A stretch of DNA of 64,000 nt from Bacillus sp. FJAT-50079 (GTDB lineage: Bacteria > Bacillota > Bacilli > Bacillales > Bacillaceae_C). The stretch covers positions 512,116-576,115 of the forward strand of contig NZ_JAGYPD010000003.1 of NCBI RefSeq assembly GCF_018343515.1, given 5' to 3'. Below are positions 41,569 through 49,341 of the stretch, one piece after another (position 1 is the stretch's first letter; each line of letters opens with the position of its first letter). Made by a program: the position numbers and the translations under genes. Below the pieces are notes generated by a model, which saw nothing but the letters and a program-made list of their open reading frames with translations, made no database searches and was not told the origin of the DNA.

Positions 41569-42465
41569 ATGGATGAGCATTTCATTAATATGGGAGAAAT
41601 TATTCAATCACTAAGGGTGTATAAAGGACTAGATATTGAGGAAGTAGCGGAAGACATTTGTTCCGTTGAGGAACTTGAATTAATTGAAAAAAACAAGCAA
41701 TCTCCAACACTTGATCAATTATCAGAACTCGCGATTAAATTAAATGTGCAATTAAGTGATTTATTTGACTTCGTTAATGCCGACTCATTTAATTACGTAT
41801 CAGCTGTTAATGAGTTAATAAAAAAGTATAAAAGAAATAGAAACTACCAGGCAATTTATGAAATTGTTCAAAGGGAAATGGACAATCCGTTGTATAATTT
41901 TCCCTTAGGTAAGCAATATTTGCTTTGGCATCAAGCGATTTGCCTATACTATTTATCGGATTCGAAAGATAAAGAGAAAGACTTAGCAATTAGAAGGCTA
42001 AACGAAGCAATTGAGATTACAAATCCGAAGAAAACGAGCCTTACTGAAAGAGAAATAGAAATTAAAATGGCAATTGCCATTATTGAAAAGGACAGTAAAG
42101 AACTAGAACAATCGATTATTATTTTCAAAGATATTCTTGAGGAAATAGATACACTACCGAGTCTTGGTGACCCTCGAGTAAGATTACGAGCTTTATTTGG
42201 ACTAGCACAATCACTGTCAAATCTTGAAAGATATGTGGAATCACTAATATATTGCGAAAAAGGGATAGAACATTGTATTAATGATGATAGCTTATTTTTA
42301 TTAGGTGAATTTTTATATCAAGCAGCTTTAAACAATGTAATGCTAGGGAGTAACGAGGATGGGAAAGAGTACCTAACAAAATCACTACATATTTTTAATC
42401 TTCAAGAGAACTCTAACTTGGCTGAGTTAGTAAAAGGGCAACTGGAAAAAATAGCTAGTCAATGA
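41569..42465 (+). CDS. RRNPP-type peptide-responsive regulator (HTH plus TPR)
   Basis: 298-residue regulator with an N-terminal Xre-like helix-turn-helix (about residues 8-62; IIQSLRVYKGLDIEEVAEDI and SPTLDQLSELAIKLNVQLSDLF) and a C-terminal all-helical TPR array (about 80-295; ALFGLAQSLSNLERYVESLIYCEKGIEHC is a clear repeat). This is the layout of PlcR, NprR and Rgg-type sensors, which bind a re-imported secreted peptide. AAAGGAG precedes the ATG. The secreted five-repeat protein starts 44 bases downstream on the same strand, as pheromone genes usually do. Closest in length to PlcR (285) and Rgg. DNA target unknown. Confidence 0.85.
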   Translation: MDEHFINMGEIIQSLRVYKGLDIEEVAEDICSVEELELIEKNKQSPTLDQLSELAIKLNVQLSDLFDFVNADSFNYVSAVNELIKKYKRNRNYQAIYEIVQREMDNPLYNFPLGKQYLLWHQAICLYYLSDSKDKEKDLAIRRLNEAIEITNPKKTSLTEREIEIKMAIAIIEKDSKELEQSIIIFKDILEEIDTLPSLGDPRVRLRALFGLAQSLSNLERYVESLIYCEKGIEHCINDDSLFLLGEFLYQAALNNVMLGSNEDGKEYLTKSLHIFNLQENSNLAELVKGQLEKIASQ

Positions 42466-42509
42466 TATAATGTAAATATTGAAAAAACTAAATGTGGGAG
42501 GAAATAAAA

Positions 42510-42896
42510 GTGAAGAAAATACTATTAGCAACTGTTCTAACTCTAGGGATCTTTAGTGTAGCAAGCCTAATTGGAGCAAATAATGTAGAACTAGCAGGCC
42601 ATGGCTGGCCAGATATGCCTTCCCAACATAGCGTAACCCCAGGCGTAGAACTAGCAGGCCATGGTTGGCCAGATATGCCTTCCCAACATAGCGTAACCCC
42701 AGGCGTAGAACTAGCAGGCCATGGCTGGCCAGATATGCCTTCCCAACATAGCGTAACCCCAGGCGTAGAACTAGCGGGCCATGGTTGGCCAGATATGCCT
42801 TCTCAACATAGTGTTACGCCAGGTGTAGAATTAGCAGGTCATGGTTGGCCGGATATGCCCTCCCAACATAGCATTACACCTAAAACATTTGCATAA
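42510..42896 (+). CDS. Secreted five-repeat peptide precursor, candidate pheromone
   Basis: 128-residue protein: a Sec signal peptide (VKKILLATVLTLGIFSVASL, cleavage likely after IGA near residue 24), then five tandem copies of the 20-residue unit VELAGHGWPDMPSQHSVTPG and a short tail TFA. The start is GTG 42510, 8 bases after GGGAGG. It lies 44 bases behind an RRNPP regulator and ends before a terminator, so it is most likely the cognate signal precursor, releasing several identical peptides after cleavage outside the cell. I know of no named family with this unit. Alternatives are a secreted antimicrobial or a cell-surface repeat protein. Confidence 0.8.
   Translation: MKKILLATVLTLGIFSVASLIGANNVELAGHGWPDMPSQHSVTPGVELAGHGWPDMPSQHSVTPGVELAGHGWPDMPSQHSVTPGVELAGHGWPDMPSQHSVTPGVELAGHGWPDMPSQHSITPKTFA
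42585..42884 (+). repeat. Five tandem 60-bp coding repeats
   Basis: Copies begin at 42585, 42645, 42705, 42765 and 42825. Copies 1 and 3 are identical and copy 2 differs by one synonymous base. Copy 4 differs from copy 1 at seven codons, all synonymous. Copy 5 differs at nine codons, of which only two change the residue (Val to Ile, and the last Gly to Lys). The pattern shows selection to keep the peptide while DNA drifts. Confidence 0.97.
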
Positions 42897-42926
42897 TTTA
42901 TAGAAATGATTCCGTTAAAAGAGGGA

Positions 42927-42954
42927 AGCCACCAATTAATTTTGGTGGTTTTTT
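42927..42954 (+). terminator. Terminator after the peptide gene
   Basis: CCACCAA (42929-42935) and TTGGTGG (42942-42948) form the stem, followed by TTTTTT. Confidence 0.8.
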
Positions 42955-43018
42955 AAAATCAACGAGTGTTTTTATTTTAAAATTAGGAAGTAAATAAAAA
43001 ACGTTAGAAGTGAAAAAA

Positions 43019-44356
43019 ATGAAGAGTAAACAAGCAAAAGAAGGAGTTTCTTTTCGTAGGTTATTCAATTTCTTTATTCCATTAGGTATTTCAGCGAGCT
43101 TGGTGACGATTTCGCACGTTATCATTAATAGTACGCTTGCACGTTCATCTGACCCTGTCGTAGTGATTGCCAGTTATTCTGTTGCTATGAGTTTATTTGC
43201 TATTTTTGAGCGCTGTGCCGTTATTTTACGGCAAACGTGTGCAACACTTGTCCGCGATAAACATTCTTTTCAACTCGTTTCGAAGCTTGCGATTGTCTTA
43301 TTAGCATCGATTTTGGGGGTGAGCTTGCTCATCGGCTATTCGCCGATTGGCAGTCTGTTTTTTTCAAATGTACTCGGTGTGAAGGAGCATATGCTTGGAC
43401 CCACGCTAGCTGCCTATCGCGTTCTCATGTTTGTGACGATTTTTTCTGGAATTCGCTGTCTGTTTCATGGAGTGATCATTTCTAATTTACGGACGAAGTG
43501 GCTGACGATTGGGATGGTGTTCAGGCTTGTGTTTATGGGTCTTTTATCCATTGTTTTATTAAAAAATGATTTAGTGAATCACGGATATGTTGGAGCTTAT
43601 ATCTTTTTAGCTGGAATGGTTATTGAGGCGCTCGTTAGTGTGATCGAAGGGCGTCATTTAGTGAAGAAGCTACCTGCTAAAAAAGAAGATCACCCAGTCG
43701 TTCATCGTTCACAAGTGACGAAATTTTATTTACCGCTTTTATTTGCCTCATTAATTGCAGTTAGCATTTCCCCGGCGACGAATGCGGTATTAGGGTCAAG
43801 TGGCAAGGCAGAAATTGCGATCGCTTCCTATGCCATTGCCTTTTCAATATTAACTTTACTTGTCAGTATTTCTTCTTATACTCATCAAGTGGTTATTAAT
43901 TTTTATGAAAAGGATGCGAAAGCTGTAACAAGATTTACTTTTATTTTCAGTCTTATTCCTGCTCTCTTATTAATTTTTATTGCTTACTCCCCGATTGGAA
44001 TTTGGGCGTTTCAATACGTGATGGGAGTTTCTGGAGAATTACTTGATCAAAGTATTTTAGCTTTAAAGTTCTTTATTCTCTTTGCCTTATGCTTCCCATG
44101 GCTTGATTATATTAATGGCATCCTTATGTTAAAAAGGCAGACAAAGGTACTTTCATTTTCACAAGGTGGAAATGTATTCATGACCTTTGTTGGCTTGTTC
44201 ACATTCATATTTATCCTTCCGAATGGAGGAGGGATGATTGGTTCGCTTGCACAGTCGATCGGTATTCTAGCAGAAACAATCATTGCCTTTATTTTTTTAA
44301 AAGTTTTTTTGAAAAAAGAAAATCAACGGGGAAAAAAGTCCCTGGAATTTAGTTAG
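43019..44356 (+). CDS. MATE/flippase-like multi-span membrane protein
   Basis: 445-residue membrane protein with about 12 hydrophobic segments in two similar halves. It resembles the MOP superfamily (MATE, polysaccharide flippase) or the bacterial ANKH-like branch: an N-terminal FNFFIPLGISASLVTISHVIINSTLARS and a second-half repeat VTKFYLPLLFASLIAVSISPATNAVLGSS. ATG 43019 has only a weak AGAAG site; GTG 43010 is an alternative. It follows the peptide gene after a terminator and may be a target of the regulator, or an exporter; neither is shown. A decayed second copy follows. Confidence 0.75.
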   Translation: MKSKQAKEGVSFRRLFNFFIPLGISASLVTISHVIINSTLARSSDPVVVIASYSVAMSLFAIFERCAVILRQTCATLVRDKHSFQLVSKLAIVLLASILGVSLLIGYSPIGSLFFSNVLGVKEHMLGPTLAAYRVLMFVTIFSGIRCLFHGVIISNLRTKWLTIGMVFRLVFMGLLSIVLLKNDLVNHGYVGAYIFLAGMVIEALVSVIEGRHLVKKLPAKKEDHPVVHRSQVTKFYLPLLFASLIAVSISPATNAVLGSSGKAEIAIASYAIAFSILTLLVSISSYTHQVVINFYEKDAKAVTRFTFIFSLIPALLLIFIAYSPIGIWAFQYVMGVSGELLDQSILALKFFILFALCFPWLDYINGILMLKRQTKVLSFSQGGNVFMTFVGLFTFIFILPNGGGMIGSLAQSIGILAETIIAFIFLKVFLKKENQRGKKSLEFS

Positions 44357-44418
44357 GGAAAACCCGCAAATGATAAATAATATTAAATTAGTAATCTAGT
44401 TCGGAAAAGGGGAAAAAA

Positions 44419-45175
44419 TGAATATTCAACAAGAAACGAGAAGAAGGGACCCTTCCGAACGTTATTCAACTTTTTTATTCCATTAGGCATTTCTGCAAGT
44501 TCGGTAACATCATCATCAATAGTACGTTGGCGCGCTTACCAGACCTTGTTGTTGTGATTGAGAGCTATTCGGTTGCGAGTTTGTTTGAAGTTTTTAAACG
44601 ATGTGCCTTTATTTTGAGGCAAGCATGTGCGACGCTTGCCGCGATAAACATTCTTTCAACTTGTCCAGAGACTAGTGTTCTTTTTACTAGCAGCAATTTT
44701 GGTAGTTAGCTTGTTCATCGGCTATTCGCCGATTGGCAGTCTGTTTTTTAAAAACGTACTTGGTGTAAAGGAGCATATGCTTGAGCCAACACTTGCTGCC
44801 TATCGCGTTCACATGTTTGTTACGATTTTTTCTGGGATTCGCTGTTTGTTTCATGGAGTGATCATCGCTAATTTACGGATGAGTGGCTGACGATTGGGAT
44901 GATGTTCAGGCTTGTGTTTAAGGGGTTGCTAGCCATTGTGTTATTAAAAAATGATTTGGTTAATCACGGGTATGTTGGAGCGTATATCTTTCTAGCAGGA
45001 ATGGTTATTGAGCAACTTGTTAGTGTGATCGAAGGACGTCATTTAGTGAAGAAGCTACCTGCTAAAAAAGAAGATCACCCGGTCGTCCATCGGTATTTTA
45101 ACGAAAACAATCATTGCGCTCATTTTTTTGCGGACCATTCTAAGAAAAGAAAATCAACAATTCCAACAAAGCTAG
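44419..45175 (+). pseudogene. Decayed duplicate of the MATE-like gene
   Basis: Strong similarity to 43019-44356 in shifting frames. ATG 44419, with AAAGGGG before it, starts MNIQQETRRRDP and soon shifts frame before the FIPLGISAS homologue. Pieces such as IGYSPIGSLFFKNVLGVKEHML and NDLVNHGYVGAYIFLAGMV are recognisable. Everything between HPVVHR and the last membrane segment is deleted; ILTKTIIALIFLRTILRKENQ closes the remnant at a TAG ending 45175. At least three frameshifts plus the deletion make it non-functional. It shows that a tandem duplication took place. Confidence 0.9.
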
Positions 45176-45181
45176 TGAATC

Positions 45182-45213
45182 AAGCCTTTGATGAAAAATC
45201 AAGGCTTTTTTTT
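45182..45213 (+). terminator. Terminator after the decayed duplicate
   Basis: AAGCCTTTGAT (45182-45192) pairs with ATCAAGGCTT (45198-45207) with one bulge, followed by a long T-run. It was presumably the terminator of the intact duplicate. Confidence 0.75.
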
Positions 45214-45271
45214 ATTTTCGATTGATAAATATGTTACTATTTCTTTAATTACGATAAAACGAGGGATTAAT

Positions 45272-45970
45272 ATGGATAAACCGCGTATTTTAATTGTTGA
45301 AGATGAAGAAAAAATTGCGAGAGTGCTTGAGCTTGAGCTCACATATGAAGGGTATGAGACGGGAAAAGCGCTTGATGGTCTTGATGGGCTGGCGATGTTT
45401 CGTGAGGAGAAATGGGACTTAATCCTACTTGATGTAATGCTTCCGGGCTTAAGTGGAATTGAGGTATTGAGACGAATTCGATCGAGCGAATCAAATGTTC
45501 CAATCATTTTATTAACTGCCAAAGATTCAATCGAAGACAAAGTGTCAGGACTTGATTTAGGGGCAAATGATTATATAACGAAGCCATTTCAGATTGAAGA
45601 ATTACTAGCTAGAATTAGGGCCGCATTACGAACGACAAGTCAGTCGGAAGCTGCGACGAATGATCAGGAGTGGCTGCGCTTTTCAGATTTAAAATTGAGT
45701 GAGGAAATGAGAGAAGTGTATCGAGGGGATGATCTCATTCAACTGACACCAAGAGAGTTTGATTTGCTTGTTTATTTAATGAAAAATCCTCGTCACGTTT
45801 TAAATAGGGAACAAATTTTGACGAGTGTATGGGGATACGATTATTTTGGCGATACGAATGTCGTTGATGTGTATATTCGCTATTTGCGAAACAAAATTGA
45901 TAAACCGTATGCGGATCAACTGATTCATACAATTCGGGGAGTTGGCTACGTGCTAAAGGATGCGAAATGA
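45272..45970 (+). CDS. Two-component response regulator, OmpR family (YkoG-like)
   Basis: 232-residue regulator: receiver domain with the acidic pocket in ILIVEDEEK, phospho-acceptor Asp in LILLDVMLPG near residue 53, Thr in LLTAKD and Lys in ITKPF, then an OmpR-type winged helix ending YLRNKIDKPYADQLIHTIRGVGY. ATG 45272 starts MDKPRILIVED; the frame runs 28 codons upstream into the previous terminator. It overlaps the kinase gene by four bases. The order regulator-kinase-PepSY matches B. subtilis ykoG-ykoH-ykoI. Confidence 0.92.
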   Translation: MDKPRILIVEDEEKIARVLELELTYEGYETGKALDGLDGLAMFREEKWDLILLDVMLPGLSGIEVLRRIRSSESNVPIILLTAKDSIEDKVSGLDLGANDYITKPFQIEELLARIRAALRTTSQSEAATNDQEWLRFSDLKLSEEMREVYRGDDLIQLTPREFDLLVYLMKNPRHVLNREQILTSVWGYDYFGDTNVVDVYIRYLRNKIDKPYADQLIHTIRGVGYVLKDAK

Positions 45971-47331
45971 AACTTCGAAGCAGAATCAATTTATATACGA
46001 TCGTCATGTTTATTGTTTTACTCGTATTAGTGAATGGGGCGATTTATTTTACGTTTAGTCGCATGATGCTAGATAGCGATTTAGAGCGGGCAGGAGCGGA
46101 AGCGGCGAAGGCGGTGAATGGGCTGAACGAAGCGGAGCGGGCGACAGGGATTTCAGTTGATGCTTATCTTAGAGCATACATGCCTGTAAATGGAATGCTG
46201 CGACTGATTAATATCGACGGTACATCTGATGCAACAAGTACGGATCCGATTCAACAGCATCTAAGAAAAATTCCAATTCAATTTTATGAAAAGGAAATAA
46301 AAAAGCTGATCGAGTTCGAAGGACGGCACCATGCATTTGTATCGATTCCGATTATTAGAAGCTCGGGAGAGATCGGCAATTTACAAATGACAGAAAGCTT
46401 GGAAACAACCGACCATAATTTACGCATTTTAAGAATTGTATTAGTTGCAGTCACATTGCTTGCATCGATTCCAGTTATATTGTCATCGCGGCTTTTGAGT
46501 AATTTTATAACGAAGCCAATTTCATCGATGATTCGTACGATGGTTGACATTCGAAAAAGCGGTGAATATAAACGCTTACCATTGCCGAAGCAATCGAAAG
46601 ATGAGCTTTATCAAATGGGGGAAACATTTAATAAAATGATCGATCAGCTTGAACGAAACTATGAGAAGCAAGAGCAGTTTGTTTCAAATGCTTCTCATGA
46701 ATTGAAAACACCACTAACCGTGATTGAATCATATGCCAGTCTATTAAAGCGTAGAGGGATGACGCAACCGGAGTTATTTCAAGAATCGGTCGATGCAATT
46801 CATTCCGAGGCGATTCGTATGAGGGAATTGACAGAACAATTACTATTATTGGCTAGGAATGAAGAACAATGGAAAGTGGAAATGACAACTGTTGATGCAG
46901 GGAAGCTTGCTCAAGAAGTAATTCGCTCATTCCAGGCGGCTTTTCAAAGGGAAATTAGCGTTCAGTTAGAGGAAAACATAATTGTTTACGCAGATGAACA
47001 AAAATTAAAACAACTTCTCTATATTTTAATTGAGAACGCTTATAAATATAGTGAAGCTCCGATTATCGTTCATGTGCGAAAGGCTGAAAATCAAGGAATG
47101 ATTGGAATCATTGATCAAGGTGTTGGCATACCGGCTGAAGAACTTCCAAAGGTGTTTGATCGATTTTATCGAGTCGATAAAGCAAGAACGAGAAAAACAG
47201 GTGGCTTTGGTTTAGGTTTATCGTTGGCAAGTGAAATCGCTGAGGCAATGGGGGCAAAGCTTAGTCTTGAAAGTAAGGTTGGCCAAGGAACGACCGCTAA
47301 AATATTGCTTGATATAACCAATACTCATTAA
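45967..47331 (+). CDS. Sensor histidine kinase (YkoH-like)
   Basis: 454-residue membrane kinase, the same length as YkoH. Membrane segment 1 at about 10-30, an extracellular sensing part, segment 2 at about 155-178, HAMP, then HisKA with the phospho-His in SNASHELKTPLT and a HATPase domain with N box ENAYKYS, G1 GIIDQGVGIP and G2 GGFGLGLS. It is coupled to the regulator through an ATGA overlap. The signal is unknown; two PepSY proteins encoded next may act as extracellular modulators. Confidence 0.92.
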   Translation: MKLRSRINLYTIVMFIVLLVLVNGAIYFTFSRMMLDSDLERAGAEAAKAVNGLNEAERATGISVDAYLRAYMPVNGMLRLINIDGTSDATSTDPIQQHLRKIPIQFYEKEIKKLIEFEGRHHAFVSIPIIRSSGEIGNLQMTESLETTDHNLRILRIVLVAVTLLASIPVILSSRLLSNFITKPISSMIRTMVDIRKSGEYKRLPLPKQSKDELYQMGETFNKMIDQLERNYEKQEQFVSNASHELKTPLTVIESYASLLKRRGMTQPELFQESVDAIHSEAIRMRELTEQLLLLARNEEQWKVEMTTVDAGKLAQEVIRSFQAAFQREISVQLEENIIVYADEQKLKQLLYILIENAYKYSEAPIIVHVRKAENQGMIGIIDQGVGIPAEELPKVFDRFYRVDKARTRKTGGFGLGLSLASEIAEAMGAKLSLESKVGQGTTAKILLDITNTH

Positions 47332-47355
47332 ATTCTCATTTTTATTTAGTATGAT
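47321..47355 (+). promoter_or_regulatory. Promoter of PepSY gene 1 with two phased 11-bp repeats
   Basis: ATACTCATTAA (47321-47331) and ATTCTCATTTT (47332-47342) are adjacent 11-bp direct repeats in the place of the -35; TATGAT follows at 47350-47355. CTCATTT-N9-TATGATG is shared exactly with the promoter at 48118-48139. OmpR-family regulators bind such phased repeats. Confidence 0.6.
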
Positions 47356-47385
47356 GAAAAGAGAATTTATAATGGAGTGAGAATG

Positions 47386-48078
47386 ATGGACAAAATAAAT
47401 AAACGTCGAGCTACAATTGCTGGATTGCTTTTTATTCTGCTTGCTATCATTGTTTGGCAAGTGTGGAGCTTTTCAACTTCGGCGGAGCCGCTATCAAAGG
47501 AAGATGCGAAAAGAATCGCCCAAGAAAAATATGATGGAAACGTGTTAGAAGTAAATGTCGTTAATGATGTATACAGTGTGATTCTTAAATTAGATACAGG
47601 AACGTATGATTTGCGAATTGATCGTTCTTCAGGAGATGTGATGGAGATTATTCGTATCATGTCCGAGGAAGGAACTCATGAATTATCTGTAAATGATATT
47701 AAAGAGAAGATCTCTCAGAAAATGAATGGAAAAATAGAGAAACTTGTAAAAAACGGAGATGCTTATGATGCTATCGTTGATAACGATGGAAAGAAGACAA
47801 GCATTACCGTCAACTCCCAAACGGGGGAAGTACTAAGTATAAAGGATCAAGAACAAGAGGACGCGAATCAATCGGAAAAAAAATTGACTGAGGCAGAAGC
47901 GATTAAAATTGCTCTTGCAACTGTTCAAGGAAAAGTCGATGATGTTGATTTAGAAGAATCAAATGGGCTTTATTATTATCTCGTGGAAATTGAATTGGAG
48001 GATGATGATGACCGTGAAGCAACGGTTCACATTAATGCCATTACAGGAGAAGTAGTAACAATTACTTGGGATGATTGA
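47386..48078 (+). CDS. Membrane-anchored PepSY-domain protein
   Basis: 230-residue protein with one N-terminal membrane anchor (AGLLFILLAIIVWQVWSF, residues 11-28) and three PepSY-like units outside: about 36-90, 100-150 and 165-228, the last ending in the typical ATVHINAITGEVVTI. PepSY domains often inhibit proteases or modulate membrane sensors. ATG 47386 is 8 bases after GGAG; ATG 47383 is an alternative. Its promoter carries repeats like those of the next gene, so it is a likely target of the two-component system upstream. Confidence 0.8.
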   Translation: MDKINKRRATIAGLLFILLAIIVWQVWSFSTSAEPLSKEDAKRIAQEKYDGNVLEVNVVNDVYSVILKLDTGTYDLRIDRSSGDVMEIIRIMSEEGTHELSVNDIKEKISQKMNGKIEKLVKNGDAYDAIVDNDGKKTSITVNSQTGEVLSIKDQEQEDANQSEKKLTEAEAIKIALATVQGKVDDVDLEESNGLYYYLVEIELEDDDDREATVHINAITGEVVTITWDD

Positions 48079-48081
48079 TAC

Positions 48082-48138
48082 ATTCTCAGCGAATTCTCAT
48101 CTTATTATCTGCCTGTCCTCATTTAGACTCGTTATGAT
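48082..48138 (+). promoter_or_regulatory. Promoter of PepSY gene 2 with four phased 11-bp repeats
   Basis: Four adjacent 11-bp units: ATTCTCAGCGA (48082), ATTCTCATCTT (48093), ATTATCTGCCT (48104) and GTCCTCATTTA (48115), then TATGAT at 48133-48138. The last unit has the same distance to the -10 as at the other PepSY promoter. This is a convincing array for an OmpR-type activator. Confidence 0.65.
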
Positions 48139-48169
48139 GTAAATAGATAAAAAAAAGGAGGACAATAAG

Positions 48170-48670
48170 ATGAAAAGAAAAATAATGATTGCAAGTGTAA
48201 TTGGATGCGTAATTTTTGGCGGTGCAATTGGAGCTAATGCTATTTCAAATACAAACTCACAGGTGAAAGAAGCAAATTCAAAGATATCGCTTGAAAAGGC
48301 AGCTGAAATTGCGAAGAACGAAGTCGGTGGAATTGTAGAAAGTGTAGAGCTTGATAAGGAGAATGGCCGTCTAATTTATGAAGTTGATTTTGTTGAAGAC
48401 GATCTCGACGTGGATATTGATGCGGTAACAGGAGAAGTTGTAAAAGTGGATCGTGACGATGATCGCGCCGTTGTTAAGCAAAGCAAAACGATTTCTAAAG
48501 AAGAAGCAATCTCAATTGCTTTAAAGGATACTCCTGGAGTTGTAACGGAAGTGGATTTTGATTCGGATGATCATGAATACGAAATCGAAATCCAATCTGA
48601 AAAACAAGAAATTGAGCTAACAATTGATGCAGCGACTGGTAATATTTTGAATAAAGATTTTGATGATTAA
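48170..48670 (+). CDS. Secreted PepSY-domain protein (YkoI-like)
   Basis: 166-residue protein with a Sec signal peptide (IMIASVIGCVIFGGAIGANA, cleavage near residue 25) and two PepSY units: about 38-95 (LIYEVDFVEDDLDVDIDAVTGEVV) and 107-165 (EYEIEIQSEKQEIELTIDAATGNI). Length and place match B. subtilis YkoI (172), behind ykoGH. Very acidic. AAAAGGAGG precedes the ATG. It may bind cations or modulate the kinase; its role is not established. Confidence 0.82.
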   Translation: MKRKIMIASVIGCVIFGGAIGANAISNTNSQVKEANSKISLEKAAEIAKNEVGGIVESVELDKENGRLIYEVDFVEDDLDVDIDAVTGEVVKVDRDDDRAVVKQSKTISKEEAISIALKDTPGVVTEVDFDSDDHEYEIEIQSEKQEIELTIDAATGNILNKDFDD

Positions 48671-48685
48671 TTTTTAATAAATGTA

Positions 48686-48715
48686 TTGACTATAATTAGT
48701 TAAATGTGATATATT
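48686..48715 (+). promoter_or_regulatory. Promoter of the CarD-like gene
   Basis: TTGACT (48686-48691), 18-base spacer, TATATT (48710-48715), 58 bases before the start. Confidence 0.55.
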
Positions 48716-48773
48716 TTACTATTTGCCCTGTTTGTGTTATGCTGTAAGTATAACAATTATAGGAGTGGATCTA

Positions 48774-49247
48774 TTGTTTGAAATTGGCGACAAAGTCTTT
48801 TATCCTATGCATGGTGCAGGTGTAATTGAGGCCATTGAAAAAAGGGAGATCCTCGGTGAAACGCATAAATATTGCCTTTTCACGATATTTGGTAGCAATA
48901 TGGATGTGATGATCCCGTTAAAAAATATGGAAAAAACAGGGATTCGTCAAGTTGTGAATAAGGAAACGGTGCGTGAAATTTTACATGAATTTCATACGGA
49001 AGAATCAACGTGCAAGCTTGCCTGGAAAGCTAGGTTTAAACAAAATACGGATAAGTTGAAAACCGGTAAAATGGAAGATGCTGCAGAAGTTGTTCGGGAT
49101 CTTTTGCATCGCGAAATGGAATCGGCTTTAAATGCGAGTGAAAAACAAATGTTAAATAATGCACGTAAAATGTTAATTAGTGAACTAAGTATTATTAAAA
49201 ATATTAGTGAGGACCAAGCAGCCGAAATGCTTATACTCTCACATTAA
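48774..49247 (+). CDS. CarD-family transcription factor (YdeB-like)
   Basis: 157-residue protein with the N-terminal CarD/TRCF RNA-polymerase-interaction domain (FEIGDKVFYPMHGAGVIEAIE) and a helical C-terminal domain (KARFKQNTDKLKTGKMEDAAEVVRDLL). It resembles B. subtilis YdeB. CarD proteins bind the RNA polymerase beta subunit and stabilise open promoters in mycobacteria. TTG 48774 is 8 bases after GGAG and gives the conserved start (M)FEIGD. It stands alone with a terminator. Confidence 0.88.
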   Translation: MFEIGDKVFYPMHGAGVIEAIEKREILGETHKYCLFTIFGSNMDVMIPLKNMEKTGIRQVVNKETVREILHEFHTEESTCKLAWKARFKQNTDKLKTGKMEDAAEVVRDLLHREMESALNASEKQMLNNARKMLISELSIIKNISEDQAAEMLILSH

Positions 49248-49252
49248 TCGAG

Positions 49253-49290
49253 CAGCCTTTTCTTTGCTGAAAAGGCTGTATTTTATTTTT
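49253..49290 (+). terminator. Terminator after the CarD-like gene
   Basis: CAGCCTTTTC (49253-49262) and GAAAAGGCTG (49269-49278) form a perfect stem, followed by T-rich sequence. Confidence 0.85.
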
Positions 49291-49341
49291 TGATTGGTGT
49301 ATATTATACATATCTTATTTTTATTAAGGAGTGTAAGCACG

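Noticed and set aside
42585-42884. 60-bp repeats as a possible CRISPR array
   Set aside because: The repeats abut with no unique spacers and encode a conserved peptide behind a signal peptide; no cas genes are nearby.
44527-45225. Three short frames as separate genes
   Set aside because: All are fragments of one decayed copy of the MATE-like gene at 43019-44356, split by frameshifts.
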